A stretch of DNA of 64,000 bases from NCBI GenBank assembly GCA_949128115.1, contig OX421961.1, forward strand, positions 88,395,277 through 88,459,276. The letters run 5' to 3'. Source of the stretch: Anaspis maculata. Taxonomy: Eukaryota > Arthropoda > Insecta > Coleoptera > Scraptiidae. The notes below the pieces were generated by a model. It was not told where the DNA came from, ran no database searches, and worked only from the letters and a program-made list of their open reading frames with translations. Shown in pieces: positions 1-13,699 of this stretch. The position numbers were made by a program, and so were the translations under genes. Position 1 is the first letter of the stretch. The number at the start of each line of letters is the position of its first letter.

Positions 1-133
1 TCACGTGGGTCGTAACCTGAACTTTTTGGATAACAATTGTGTCTTTTTTTTCGATATTCGTGATCGTTTGATATATGTTGCGTTTGGAACAAGTAGCTGC
101 CAACTCCAAAAGTGGTGACCGATCGTTATAAAA

Positions 134-733
134 GTCACGTGGGTTGAAGCCTGGAGTCACGTGGGTTGAAGCCTGAAGTCACGTGGGTTGAAGCCTGAAG
201 TCACGTGGGTTAAAACCTGAACTTTTTGGATAACAATTGTGTCTTTTTTTTCGATATTCGTGATCGTTTGATATATGTTGCGTTTGGAACAAGTAGCTGC
301 CAACTCCAAAAGTGGTGACCGATCGTTACAAAAGTCACGTGGGTTGAAGCCTGGAGTCACGTGGGTTGAAGCCTGAAGTCACGTGGGTTGAAGCCTGAAG
401 TCACGTGGGTTGAAACCTCAACTTTTTGGATAACAATTGTGTCTTTTTTTTCGATATTCGTGATCGTTTGATATATGTTGCGTTTGGAACAAGTAGCTGC
501 CAACTCCAAAAGTGGTGACCGATCGTTATAAAAGTCACGTGGGTTGAAGCCTGGAGTCACGTGGGTTGAAGCCTGAAGTCACGTGGGTTGAAGCCTGAAG
601 TCACGTGGGTTGAAACCTCAACTTTTTGGATAACAATTGTGTCTTTTTTTTTCGATATTCGTGTTCGTTCTCAGATGTTGCGTTTGGAACAAGTAGCTGC
701 CAACTCCAAAAGTGGTGACCGATCGTTTTGAAA
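134..733. repeat. Three consecutive 200-bp four-box monomers
   Basis: Leading boxes lie at 134, 334, 534 and 734, giving an exact 200-bp period. Each monomer carries four GTCACGTG sub-repeats. The first two share the GTGATCGTTTGATATATG variant of the core and are almost identical. The third has GTTCGTTCTCAGATG. They show that monomer length varies in steps of one sub-repeat (about 22 bp). Confidence 0.9.
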
Positions 734-1854
734 GTCACGTGGGTTGAAGCCTGGAATCACGTGGTTTGAAGCCTGAAGTCACGTGGGTCGAAACCTGAAC
801 TTTTTGGATAACAATTGTGTCTTTTTTTTTCGATATTCGTGATCGTTTGTTAGATGTTGCGTTTGGAACAAGTAGCTGCCAACTCCAAAAGTGGTGACCG
901 ATCGTTATAAAAGTCACGTGGGTTGAAGCCTGGAGTCACGTGGGTTGAAGCCTGAAGTCACGTGGGTTGAAGCCTGAAGTCACGTGGGTTAAAACCTGAA
1001 CTTTTTGGATAACAATTGTGTCTTTTTTTCTCGATATTCGTGTTCGTTTGTCAGATGTTGCGTTTGGAACAAGTAGCTGCCAACTCCAAAAGTGGTGACC
1101 GATCGTTTCAAAAGTCACGTGGGTTGAAGCCTGGAGTCACGTGGGTTGGAGCCTGGAGGCACGTGGGTTGGAGCCTGAAGTCACGTGGGTTAAAACCTGA
1201 ACTTTTTGGATAACAATTGTGTCTTTTTTTTTTCGATATTCGTGTTCGTTTGTCAGATGTTGCGTTTGGAACAAGTAGCTGCCAACTCCAAGAGTGGTGA
1301 CCGATCGTTTCAAAAGTCACGTGTGTTGAAGCCTGGAGGCACGTGGGTTGAAGCCTGAAGTCACGTGGGTTAAAACCTGCACTTTTTGGATAACAATTGT
1401 GTCTCTTTTTTTCGATATTCGTGTTCGTTTGTCGGATGTTGCGTTTGGAACAAGTAGCAGCCAACTCCAGAAGTGGTGACCGATCGTTTTAAAAGTCATG
1501 TGGGTTGAAGCCTGAAGTCACGTGGGATGGGGCCTGAAGTCACGTGGGTTAAAACCTGAACTTTTTGGATAACAATTGTGTCTTCTTTTTTTTCGATATT
1601 CGTGTTCGTTTGTCAGATGTTGCGTTTGGAACAAGTAGCTGCCAACTCCAAGAGTGGTGACCGATCGTTTTAAAAGTCACGTGGGTTGAAGCCTGAAGTC
1701 ACGTGGGTTGGAGCCTGAAGTCACGTGGGTTAAAACCTGAACTTTTTGGATGACAATTCTGTCTTTTTTCTTTGATATACGTGTTCGTTTGTCAGGTGTT
1801 GCGTTTGGAACAAGTAGCTGCCAACTCCAAAAGTGGTGACCGATCGTTACAAAA

Positions 1855-4800
1855 GTCACGTGGGTTGAAGCCTGGAATCACGTGGTTTGAAGCCTGAAGT
1901 CACGTGGGTCGAAACCTGAACTTTTTGGATAACAATTGTGTCTTTTTTTTTCGATATTCGTGATCGTTTGTTAGATGTTGCGTTTGGAACAAGTAGCTGC
2001 CAACTCCAAAAGTGGTGACCGATCGTTATAAAAGTCACGTGGGTTGAAGCCTGGAGTCACGTGGGTTGAAGCCTGAAGTCACGTGGGTTGAAGCCTGAAG
2101 TCACGTGGGTTAAAACCTCAACTTTTTGGATAACAATTGTGTCTTTTTTTTTTTCGATATTCGTGTTCGTTCTAAGATGTTGCGTTTGGAACAAGTAGCT
2201 GCCAACTCCAAAAGTGGTGACCGATCGTTTTAAAAGTCACGTGGGTTGAAGCCTGGAGTCACGTGGGTTGAAGCCTGAAGTCACGTGGGTTGAAACCTGA
2301 ACTTTTTGGATAACAATTGTGTCTTTTTTTCTCGATATTCGTGTTCGTTTGTCAGATGTTGCGTTTGGAACAAGTAGCTGCCAACTCCAAAAGTGGTGAC
2401 CGATCGTTTCAAAAGTCACGTGGGTTGAAGCCTGGAGTCACGTGGGTTGGAGCCTGAAGTCACGTGGGTTGAAACCTGAACTTTTTGGATAACAATTGTG
2501 TCTTTTTTTTTCGATATTCGTGTTCGTTTGTCAGATGTTGCGTTTGGAACAAGTAGCTGCCAACTCCAAGAGTGGTGACCGATCGTTTCAAAAGTCACGT
2601 GGGTTGAAGCCTGGAGGCACGTGGGTTGAAGCCTGAAGTCACGTGGGTTAAAACCTGAACTCTTTGGATAACAATTGTGTCTTTTTTTTTTTTTCGATAT
2701 TCGTGTTCGTTCTAAGATGTTGCGTTTGGAACAAGAAGCTGCCAACTCCAAGAGTGGTGACCGATCGTTTTAAAAGTCACGTGGGTTGAAGCCCGAAGTC
2801 ACGTGGGTTGGAGCCTGAAGTCACGTGGATTGAAACCTGAACTTTTTGGATAACAATTGTGTCTTCTTTCTTTGATATACGTGTTCGTTTGTCAGGTGTT
2901 GCGTTTGGAACAAGTAGCTGCCAACTCCAAAAGTGGTGACCGATCGTTTTGAAAGTCACGTGGGTTGAAGCCTGGAATCACGTGGGTTGAAGCCTGAAGT
3001 CACGTGGGTCGAAACCTGAACTTTTTGGATAACAATTGTGTCTTTTTTTTTTCGATATTCGTGATCGTTTGATAGATGTTGCGTTTGGAACAAAGAGCTG
3101 CCAACTCCAAAAGTGGTGACCGATCGTTACAAAAGTCACGTGGGTTGAAGCCTGAAGTCACGTGGGTTGAAGCCTAAAGTCACGTGGGTTAAAACCTGAA
3201 CTTTTGGATAACAATTGTGTCTTTTTTTTCGATATTCGTGTTCGTTCTCAGATGTTGCGTTTGGAACAAGTAGCTGCCAACTCCAAAAGTGGTGACCGAT
3301 CGTTTTGAAAGTCACGTGGGTTGAAGCCTGAAGTCACGTGGGTCGAAACCTGAACTTTTTGGATAACAATTGTGTCTTTTTTTCTCGATATTCGTGATCG
3401 TTTGTTAGATGTTGCGTTTGGAACAAGTAGCTGCCCACTCCAAAAGTGGTGACCGATCGTTACAAAAGTCACGTGGGTTGAAGCCTGGAGTCACGTGGAT
3501 TGAAGCCTGAAGTCACGTGGGTTGAAGCCTGAAGTCACGTGGGTTGGGGCCTGAAGTCACGTGGGTTGAAACCTGAACTTTTTGGATAACAATTATGTCT
3601 TTTTTTTCGATATTCGTGATCGTTTGTTAGATGTTGCGTTTGGAACAAGTAGCTGCCAACTCCTAAAGTGGTGACCGATCGTTTCAAAAGTCACGTGGGT
3701 TGAAGCCTGGAGTCACGTGGGTTGAAGCCTGAAGTCACGTGGGTTGAAGCCTGAAGTCACGTGGGTTGGAACCTCAACTTTTTGGATAACAATTGTGTCT
3801 TTTTTTTTCGATATTCGTGTTCGTTTGTCAGATGTTGCGTTTGGAACAAGTAGCTGCCAACTCCAAAAGTGGTGACCGATCGTTTTAAAAGTCACGTGGG
3901 CTGAAGCCTGGAGTCACGTGGGTTGAAGCCTGAAGTCACGTGGGTTAAAACCTGAACTTTTTGGATAACAATTGTGTCTTTTTTTTTTCGATATTCGTGT
4001 TCGTTTGTCAGGTGTTGCGTTTGGAACAAGTAGCTGCCAACTCCAAAAGTGGTGACCGATCGTTTTGAAAGTCACGTGGGTTGAAGCCTGGAATCACGTG
4101 GGTTGAAGCCTGAAGTCACGTGGGTCGGAACCTGAACTTTTTGGATAACAATTGTGTCTATTTTTTTCGATATTCGTGATCGTTTGATAGATGTTGCGTT
4201 TGGAACAAGTAGCTGCCAACTCCAAAAGTGGTGACCGATCGTTACAAAAGTCACGTGGGTTGAAGCCTGAAGTCACGTGGGTTGAAGCCTGAAGTCACGG
4301 GGGTTAAAACCTGAACTTTTGGATAACAATTGTGTCTTTTTTTTTTCGATATTCGTGTTCGTTTTTCAGATGTTGCGTTTGGAACAAGAAGCTGCCAACT
4401 CCAAGAGTGGTGACCGATCGTTTTAAAAGTCACGTGGGTTGAAGCCTGAAGTCACGTGGGTTGGAGCCTGGAGTCACGTGGGTTAAAACCTGAACTTTTT
4501 GGATAACAATTGTGTCTTTTTTCTTTGATATACGTGTTCGTTTGTCAGGTGTTGCGTTTGGAACAAGTAGCTGCCAACTCCAAAAGGGGTGACCGATCGT
4601 TTTGAAAGTCACGTGGGTTGGAGCCTGGAATCACGTGGGTTGAAGCCTGGAGTCACGTGGGTCGAAACCTGAACTTTTTGGATAACAATTGTGTTTTTTT
4701 TTTTCGATATTCGTGATCGTTTGATATATGTTGCGTTTGGAACAAGTAGCTGCCAACTCCAAAAGTGGTGACCGATCGTTACAAAAGTCACGTGGGTTGA

Positions 4801-5928
4801 AGCCTGGAGTCACGTGGGTTGAAGCCTGAAGTCACGTGGGTTGAAGCCTGAAGTCACGTGGGTTGAAACCTCAACTTTTTGGATAACAATTGTGTCTTTT
4901 TTTTTTCGATATTCGTGTTCGTTCTCAGATGTTGCGTTTGGAACAAGTAGCTGCCAACTCCAAAAGTGGTGACCGATCGTTTTGAAAGTCACGTGGGTTG
5001 AAGCCTGGAATCACGTGGTTTGAAGCCTGAAGTCACGTGGGTCGAAACCTGAACTTTTTGGATAACGATTGTGTCTTTTTTTTTCGATATTCGTGATCGT
5101 TTGTTAGATGTTGCGTTTGGAACAAGTAGCTGCCAACTCCAAAAGTGGTGACCGATCGTTATAAAAGTCACGTGGGTTGAAGCCTGGAGTCACGTGGGTT
5201 GAAGCCTGAAGTCACGTGGGTTGAAGCCTGAAGTCACGTGGGTTAAAACCTCAACTTTTTGGATAACAATTGTATCTTTTTTTTTTTCGATATTCGTGTT
5301 CGTTCTAAGATGTTGCGTTTGGAACAAGTAGCTGTCAACTCCAAAAGTGGTGACCGATCGTTTTAAAAGTCACGTGGGTTGAAGCCTGGAGTCACGTGGG
5401 TTGAAGCCTGAAGTCACGTGGGTTAAAACCTGAACTTTTTGGATAACAATTGTGTTTTTTTTTCTCGATATTCGTGTTCGTTTGTCAGATGTTGCGTTTG
5501 GAACAAGTAGCTGCCAACTCCAAAAGTGGTGACCGATCGTTTCAAAAGTCACGTGGGTTGAAGCCTGGAGTCACGTGGGTTGGAGCCTGGAGGCACGTGG
5601 GTTGGAGCCTGAAGTCACGTGGGTTAAAACCTGAACTTTTTGGATAACAATTGTGTCTTTTTTTTTTCGATATTCGTGTTCGTTTGTCAGATGTTGCGTT
5701 TGGAACAAGTAGCTGCCAACTCCAAGAGTGGTGACCGATCGCTTCAAAAGTCACGTGGGTTGAAGCCTGGAGGCACGTGGGTTGAAGCCTGAAGTCACGT
5801 GGGTTAAAACCTGCACTTTTTGGATAACAATTGTGTCTCTTTTTTTCGATATTCGTGTCCGTTTGTCGGATGTTGCGTTTGGAACAAGTAGCAGCCAACT
5901 CCAAAAGTGGTGACCGATCGTTTTAAAA
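1855..5928. repeat. Family A higher-order segment, copy a
   Basis: The order of variant monomers from here to about 5,928 recurs from 6,848 to about 10,940, at an offset that drifts from about 4,993 to 5,013 bp. The drift comes from T-tract changes and one additional 22-bp box near 7,450 (CTGGAGGCACGTGGG), absent at the matching place near 2,450. Shared landmarks include the five-box cluster, the TCCTAAAG/ACCTAAAG core near 3,663 and 8,674, and the CAGCCAACTCC monomer near 5,891 and 10,902. Beyond 5,928 the two copies diverge. Confidence 0.8.
3468..3577. repeat. Five-box CACGTG cluster
   Basis: Five successive 22-bp sub-repeats begin at 3,468, 3,490, 3,512, 3,534 and 3,556. The second reads CACGTGGATTG and the fourth ends GGTTGGGGCC, which makes the cluster recognisable. 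Equivalent clusters recur at 8,479, 14,029 and 23,389, consistent with copying of the whole surrounding block. This is the largest sub-repeat number I saw in one monomer. Confidence 0.9.
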
Positions 5929-6029
5929 GTCACGTGGGTCGAAGCCTGAAGTCACGTGGGTTGGAGCCTGAAGTCACGTGGGTTGAAACCTGAACTTTTT
6001 GGATAACAATTGTGTCTTTTTTCTTTGAT

Positions 6030-6034
6030 ATAAT
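6030..6034. other. 3-bp insertion in the TTTGATATACG core
   Basis: The core reads TTTGATATAATACG here, against TTTGATATACG in all other monomers of this class that I checked. It is a private change, useful only as a local marker. Confidence 0.6.
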
Positions 6035-6847
6035 ACGTGTTCGTTTGTCAGGTGTTGCGTTTGGAACAAGTAGCTGCCAACTCCAAGAGTGGTGACCGAT
6101 CGTTTTAAAAGTCACGTGGGTTGAAGCCTGGAGTCACGTGGGTTGAAGCCTGAAGTCAGGTGGGTTGAAACCTGAACTCTTTGGATAACAATTGGGTCTC
6201 TTTTTTTCGATATTCGTGTTCGTTTGTCAGATGTTGCGTTTGGAACAAGTAGCTGCCAACTCCAAGAGTGGTGACCGATCGTTTTAAAAGTCACGTGGGT
6301 TGAAGCCTGAAGTCACGTGGGTTGGAGCCTGAAGTCACGTGGGTTAAAACCTGAACTTTTTGGATAACAATTGTGTCTTTTTTCTTTGATATACGTGTTC
6401 GTTTGTCAGGTGTTGCGTTTGGAACAAGTAGCTGCCAACTCCAAAAGTGGTGACCGATCGTTTTGAAAGTCACGTGGGTTGAAGCCTGGAATCACGTGGG
6501 TTGAAGCCTGAAGTCACGTGGGTCGTAACCTGAACTTTTTGGATAACAATTGTGTCTTTTTTTTCGATATTCGTGATCGTTTGATATATGTTGCGTTTGG
6601 AACAAGTAGCTGCCAACTCCAAAAGTGGTGACCGATCGTTACAAAAGTCACGTGGGTTGAAGCCTGGAGTCACGTGGGTTGAAGCCTGAAGTCACGTGGG
6701 TTGAAGCCTGAAATCACGTGGGTTGAAACCTCAACTTTTTGGATAACAATTGTGTCTTTTTTTTTTCGATATTCGTGTTCGTTCTCAGATGTTGCGTTTG
6801 GAACAAGTAGCTGCCAACTCCAAAAGTGGTGACCGATCGTTTTGAAA

Positions 6848-9800
6848 GTCACGTGGGTTGAAGCCTGGAATCACGTGGTTTGAAGCCTGAAGTCACGTGG
6901 GTCGAAACCTGAACTTTTTGGATAACAATTGTGTCTTTTTTTTTCGATATTCGTGATCGTTTGTTAGATGTTGCGTTTGGAACAAGTAGCTGCCAACTCC
7001 AAAAGTGGTGACCGATCGTTATAAAAGTCACGTGGGTTGAAGCCTGGAGTCACGTGGGTTGAAGCCTGAAGTCACGTGGGTTGAAGCCTGAAGTCACGTG
7101 GGTTAAAACCTCAACTTTTTGGATAACAATTGTGTCTTTTTTTTTCGATATTCGTGTTCGTTCTGAGATGTTGCGTTTGGAACAAGTAGCTGCCAACTCC
7201 AAAAGTGGTGACCGATCGTTTTAAAAGTCACGTGGGTTGAAGCCTGGAGTCACGTGGGTTGAAGCCTGAAGTCACGTGGGTTAAAACCTGAACTTTTTGG
7301 ATAACAATTGTGTCTTTTTTTCTCGATATCCGTGTTCGTTTGTCAGATGTTGCGTTTGGAACAAGTAGCTGCCAACTCCAAAAGTGGTGACCGATCGTTT
7401 CAAAAGTCACGTGGGTTGAAGCCTGGAGTCACGTGGGTTGGAGCCTGGAGGCACGTGGGTTGGAGCCTGAAGTCACGTGGGTTAAAACCTGAACTTTTTG
7501 GATAACAATTGTGTCTTTTTTTTTCGATATTCGTGTTCGTTTGTCAGATGTTGCGTTTGGAACAAGTAGCTGCCAACTCCAAGAGTGGTGACCGATCGTT
7601 TTAAAAAACACGTGGGTTGAAGCCTGGAGGCACGTGGGTTGAAGCCTGAAGTCACGTGGGTTAAAACCTGAACTCTTTGGATAACAATTGTGTCTTTTTT
7701 TTTTTCGATATTCGTGTTCGTTCTAAGATGTTGCGTTTGGAACAAGAAGCTGCCAACTCCAAGAGTGGTGACCGATCGTTTTAAAAGTCACGTGGGTTGA
7801 AGCCCGAAGTCACGTGGGTTGGAGCCTGAAGTCACGTGGGTTAAAACCTGAACTTTTTGGATAACAATTGTGTCTTTTTTCTTTGATATACGTGTTCGTT
7901 TGTCAGGTGTTGCGTTTGGAACAAGTAGCTGCCAACTCCAAAAGTGGTGACCGATCGTTTTGAAAGTCACGTGGGTTGAAGCCTGGAATCACGTGGGTTG
8001 AAGCCTGAAGTCACGTGGGTCGAAACCTGAACTTTTTGGATAACAATTGTGTCTTTTTTTTTCGATATTCGTGATCGTTTGATAGATGTTGCGTTTGGAA
8101 CAAAGAGCTGCCAACTCCAAAAGTGGTGACCGATCGTTACAAAAGTCACGTGGGTTGAAGCCTGAAGTCACGTGGGTTGAAGCCTTAAGTCACGTGGGTT
8201 GAAACCTGAACTTTTGGATAACAATTGTGTCTTTTTTTTTCGATATTCGTGTTCGTTCTCAGATGTTGCGTTTGGAACAAGTAGCTGCCAACTCCAAAAG
8301 TGGTGATCGATCGTTTTGAAAGTCACGTGGGTTGAAGCCTGAAGTCACGTGGGTCGAAACCTGAACTTCTTGGATAACAATTGTGTCTTTTTTCCTCGAT
8401 ATTCGTGATCGTTTGTTAGATGTTGCGTTTGGAACAAGTAGCTGCCAACTCCAAAAGTGGTGACCGATCGTTACAAAAGTCACGTGGGTTGAAGCCTGGA
8501 GTCACGTGGATTGAAGCCTGAAGTCACGTGGGTTGAAGCCTGAAGTCACGTGGGTTGGGGCCTGAAGTCACGTGGGTTGAAACCTGAACTTTTTGGATAA
8601 CAATTATGTCTTTTTTTTCGATATTCGTGATCGTTTGTTAGATGTTGCGTTTGGAACAAGTAGCTGCCAACACCTAAAGTGGTGACCGATCGTTTCAAAA
8701 GTCACGTGGGTTGAAGCCTGGAGTCACGTGGGTTGAAGCCTTAAGTCACGTGGGTTGAAGCCTGAAGTCACGTGGGTTGAAACCTCAACTTTTTGGATAA
8801 CAATTGTGTCTTTTTTTTTCGATATTCGTGTTCGTTTGTCAGATGTTGCGTTTGGAACAAGTAGCTGCCAACTCCAAAAGTGGTGACCGATCGTTTTAAA
8901 AGTCACGTGGGCTGAAGCCTGGAGTCACGTGGGTTGAAGCCTGAAGTCACGTGGGTTAAAACCTGAACTTTTTGGATAACAATTGTGTCTTTTTTTTTTT
9001 TCGATATTCGTGTTCGTTTGTCAGGTGTTGCGTTTGGAACAAGTAGCTGCCAACTCCAAAAGTGGTGACCGATCGTTTTGAAAGTCACGTGGGTTGAAGC
9101 CTGGAATCACGTGGGTTGAAGCCTGAAGTCACGTGGGTCGAAACCTGAACTTTTTGGATAACAATTGTGTCTATTTTTTTCGATATTCGTGATCGTTTGA
9201 TAGATGTTGCGTTTGGAACAAGTAGCTGCCAACTCCAAAAGTGGTGACCGATCGTTACAAAAGTCACGTGGGTTGAAGCCTGAAGTCACGTGGGTTGAAG
9301 CCTGAAGTCACGTGGGTTAAAACCTGAACTTTTGGATAACAATTGTGTCTTTTTTTTTTCGATATTCGTGTTCGTTTTTCAGATGTTGCGTTTGGAACAA
9401 GAAGCTGCCAACTCCAAGAGTGGTGACCGATCGTTTTAAAAGTCACGTGGGTTGAAGCCTGAAGTCACGTGGGTTGGAGCCTGAAGTCACGTGGGTTAAA
9501 ACCTGAACTTTTTGGATGACAATTGTGTCTTTTTTCTTTGATATACGTGTTCGTTCGTCGGGTGTTGCGTTTGGAACAAGTAGCTGCCAACTCCAAAAGG
9601 GGTGACCGATCGTTTTGAAAGTCACGTGGGTTGAAGCCTGGAATCACGTGGGTTAAAGCCTGAAGTCACGTGGGTCGAAACCTGAACTTTTTGGATAACA
9701 ATTGTGTTTTTTTTTTCGATATTCGTGATCGTTTGATATATGTTGCGTTTGGAACAAGTAGCTGCCAACTCCAAAAGTGGTGACCGATCGTTACAAAAGT

Positions 9801-10940
9801 CACGTGGGTTGAAGCCTGGAGTCACGTGGGTTGAAGCCTGAAGTCACGTGGGTTGAAGCCTGAAGTCACGTGGGTTGAAACCTCAACTTTTTGGATAACA
9901 ATTGTGTCTTTTTTTTTCGATATTCGTGTTCGTTGTCAGATGTTGCGTTTGGAACAAGTAGCTGCCAACTCCAAAAGTGGTGACCGATCGTTTTGAAAGT
10001 CACGTGGGTTGAAGCCTGGAATCACGTGGTTTGAAGCCTGAAGTCACGTGGGTCGAAACCTGAACTTTTTGGATAACAATTGTGTCTTTTTTTTTCGATA
10101 TTCGTGATCGTTTGTTAGATGTTGCGTTTGGAACAAGTAGCTGCCAACTCCAAAAGTGGTGACCGATCGTTATAAAAGTCACGTGGGTTGAAGCCTGGAG
10201 TCACGTGGGTTGAAGCCTGAAGTCACGTGGGTTGAAGCCTGAAGTCACGTGGGTTAAAACCTCAACTTTTTGGATAACAATTGTGTCTTCTTTTTTTTTC
10301 GATATTCGTGTTCGTTCTAAGATGTTGCGTTTGGAACAAGTAGCTGCCAACTCCAAAAGTGGTGACCGATCGTTTTAAAAGTCACGTGGGTTGAAGCCTG
10401 GAGTCACGTGGGTTGAAGCCTGAAGTCACGTGGGTTAAAACCTGAACTTTTTGGATAACAATTGTGTCTTTTTTTCTCGATATTCGTGTTCGTTTGTCAG
10501 ATGTTGCGTTTGGAACAAGTAGCTGCCAACTCCAAAAGTGGTGACCGATCGTTTCAAAAGTCACGTGGGTTGAAGCCTGGAGTCACGTGGGTTGGAGCCT
10601 GGAGGCACGTGGGTTGGAGCCTGAAGTCACGTGGGTTAAAACTTGAACTTTTTGGATAACAATTGTGTCTTTTTTTTTTCGATATTCGTGTTCGTTTGTC
10701 AGATGTTGCGTTTGGAACAAGTAGCTGCCAACTCCAAGAGTGGTAACCGATCGTTTCAAAAGTCACGTGGGTTGAAGCCTGGAGGCACGTGGGTTGAAGC
10801 CTGAAGTCACGTGGGTTAAAACCTGCACTTTTTGGATAACAATTGTGTCTCTTTTTTTCGATATTCGTGTTCGTTTGTCGGATGTTGCGTTTGGAACAAG
10901 TAGCAGCCAACTCCAAAAGTGGTGACCGATCGTTTTAAAA
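6848..10940. repeat. Family A higher-order segment, copy b
   Basis: Second copy of 1,855-5,928, displaced by about 5.0 kb and about 19 bp longer. Scattered single-base differences between the copies (for example AACTCCTAAAG versus AACACCTAAAG near 8,672) make this pair clearly older than the 9,360-bp duplication further on. Confidence 0.8.
8479..8588. repeat. Five-box CACGTG cluster (second copy)
   Basis: It has the same order of variant boxes as at 3,468, displaced by 5,011 bp, including CACGTGGATTG in the second box and GGTTGGGGCC in the fourth. The shared displacement with its surroundings shows it was copied as part of a block. Confidence 0.9.
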
Positions 10941-12775
10941 GTCATGTGGGTTGAAGCCTGAAGTCACGTGGGTTGGGGCCTGAAGTCACGTGGGTTAAAA
11001 CCTGAACTTTTTGGATAACAATTGTGTCTTCTTTTTTTTCGATATTCGTGTTCGTTTGTCAGATGTTGCGTTTGGAACAAGTAGCTGCCAACTCCAAGAG
11101 TGGTGACCGATCGTTTAAAAAGTCACGTGGGTTGAAGCCTGAAGTCACGTGGGTTGGAGCCTGAAGTCACGTGGGTTAAAACCTGAACTTTTTGGATGAC
11201 AATTCTGTCTTTTTTCTTTGATATACGTGTTCGTTTGTCAGGTGTTGCGTTTGGAACAAGTAGCTGCCAACTCCAAAAGTGGTGACCGATCGTTACAAAA
11301 GTCACGTGGGTTGAAGCCTGAAGTCACGTGGGTTGAAGCCTAAAGTCACGTGGGTTAAAACCTGAACTTTTGGATAACAATTGTGTCTTTTTTTTTCGAT
11401 ATTCGTGTTCGTTCTCAGATGTTGCGTTTGGAACAAGTAGCTGCCAACTCCAAGAGTGGTGACCGATCGTTTTAAAAGTCACGTGGGTTGAAGCCTGAAG
11501 TCACGTGGGTTGGAGCCTGAAGTCACGTGGGTTAAAACCTGAACTTTTTGGATGACAATTCTGTCTTTTTTCTTTGATATACGTGTTCGTTTGTCAGGTG
11601 TTGCGTTTGGAACAAGTAGCTGCCAACTCCAAAAGTGGTGACCGATCGTTACAAAAGTCACGTGGGTTGAAGCCTGAAGTCACGTGGGTTGAAGCCTGAA
11701 GTCACGTGGGTCGAAACCTGAACTTTTTGGATAAAAATTGTGTCTATTTTTTTCGATATTCGTGATCGTTTGATAGATGTTGCGTTTGGAACAAGTAGCT
11801 GCCAACTCCAAAAGTGGTGACCGATCGTTACAAAAGTCACGTGGGTTGAAGCCTGAAGTCACGTGGGTTGGAGCCTGAAGTCACGTGGGTTAAAACCTGA
11901 ACTTTTTGGATGACAACTGTGTCTTTTTTCTTTGAGATACGTGTTCGTTTGTCAGGTGTTGCGTTTGGAACAAGTAGCTGCCAACTCCAAAAGGGGTGAC
12001 CGATCGTTTTGAAAGTCACGTGGGTTGAAGCCTGGAATCACGTGGGTTGAAGCCTGAAGTCACGTGGGTCGAAACCTGAACTTTTTGGATAACAATTGTG
12101 TTTTTTTTTTTTCGATATTCGTGATCGTTTGATATATGTTGCGTTTGGAACAAGTAGCTGCCAACTCCAAAAGTGGTGACCGATCGTTACAAAAGTCACG
12201 TGGGTTGAAGCCTGGAGTCACGTGGGTTGAAGCCTGAAGTCACGTGGGTTGAAGCCTGAAGTCACGTGGGTTGAAACCTCAACTTTTTGGATAACAATTG
12301 TGTCTTTTTTTTTCGATATTCGTGTTCGTTCTCAGATGTTGCGTTTGGAACAAGTAGCTGCCAACTCCAAAAGTGGTGACCGATCGTTTTGAAAGTCACG
12401 TGTGTTGAAGCCTGGGATCACGTGGTTTGAAGCCTGAAGTCACGTGGGTCGAAACCTGAACTTTTTGGATAACAATTGTGTCTTTTTTTTTCGATATTCG
12501 TGATCGTTTGTTAGATGTTGCGTTTGGAACAAGTAGCTGCCAACTCCAAAAGTGGTGACCGATCGTTATAAAAGTCACGTGGGTTGAAGCCTGGAGTCAC
12601 GTGGGTTGAAGCCTGAAGTCACGTGGGTTGAAGCCTGAAGTCACGTGGGTTAAAACCTCAACTTTTTGGATAACAATTGTGTCTCTTTTTTTTTCGATAT
12701 TCGTGTTCGTTCTAAGATGTTGCGTTTGGAACAAGTAGCTGCCAACTCCAAAAGTGGTGACCGATCGTTTTAAAA

Positions 12776-13699
12776 GTCACGTGGGTTGAAGCCTGGAGTC
12801 ACGTGGGTTGAAGCCTGAAGTCACGTGGGTTAAAACCCGAACTTTTTGGATAACAATTGTGTCTTTTTTTCTCGATATTCGTGTTCGTTTGTCAGATGTT
12901 GCGTTTGGAACAAGTAGCTGCCAACTCCAAAAGTGGTGACCGATCGTTTCAAAAGTCACGTGGGTTGAAGCCTGGAGTCACGTGGGTTGGAGCCTGGAGG
13001 CACGTGGGTTGGAGCCTGAAGTCACGTGGGTTAAAACCTGAACTTTTTGGATAACAATTGTGTCTTTTTTTTTTCGATATTCGTGTTCGTTTGTCAGATG
13101 TTGCGTTTGGAACAAGTAGCTGCCAACTCCAAGAGTGGTGACCGATCGTTTCAAAAGTCACGTGGGTTGAAGCCTGGAGGCACGTGGGTTGAAGCCTGAA
13201 GTCACGTGGGTTAAAACCTGCACTTTTTGGATAACAATTGTGTCTCTTTTTTTCGATATTCGTGTTCGTTTGTCGGATGTTGCGTTTGGAACAAGTAGCA
13301 GCCAACTCCAAAAGTGGTGACCGATCGTTTTAAAAGTCATGTGGGTTGAAGCCTGAAGTCACGTGGGTTGGGGCCTGAAGTCACGTGGGTTAAAACCTGA
13401 ACTTTTTGGATAACAATTGTGTCTTCTTTTTTTTCGATATTCGTGTTCGTTTGTCAGATGTTGCGTTTGGAACAAGTAGCTGCCAACTCCAAGAGTGGTG
13501 ACCGATCGTTTTAAAAGTCACGTGGGTTGAAGCCTGAAGTCACGTGGGTTGGAGCCTGAAGTCACGTGGGTTAAAACCTGAACTTTTTGGATGACAATTC
13601 TGTCTTTTTTCTTTGGTATACGTGTTCGTTTGTCAGGTGTTGCGTTTGGAACAAGTAGCTGCCAACTCCAAAAGTGGTGACCGATCGTTACAAAAGTCA
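12776..13699. repeat. 924-bp five-monomer segment shared with 935-1,858 and 10,381-11,304
   Basis: The same order of variants occurs at 935-1,858, 10,381-11,304 and here: the TTTTTCTCG core, the three-box set containing GGCACGTG, the TAGCAGCC core, a box mutated to GTCATGTG, then the GATGACAATTCTG/TTTGATATACG monomer. Offsets are 9,446 and 11,841 bp and internal spacing is constant. It is a recurring building block of family A. Confidence 0.75.

Larger units (their letters stand above)
1..12403. repeat. Family A satellite block, heterogeneous monomers
   Basis: This block mixes at least four core variants: GTGATCGTTTG(TTAG/ATAG/ATAT)ATG, GTTCGTTCTCAGATG or TTCTAAGATG, TTTGATATACG with GTCAGGTGTTG, and the plain GTTCGTTTGTCAGATG. 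Box number ranges from two to five. The TGAAAGCC monomer class and the GCACGTGGTTC landmark of family B are absent. No gene is present; every stretch is satellite. Confidence 0.85.
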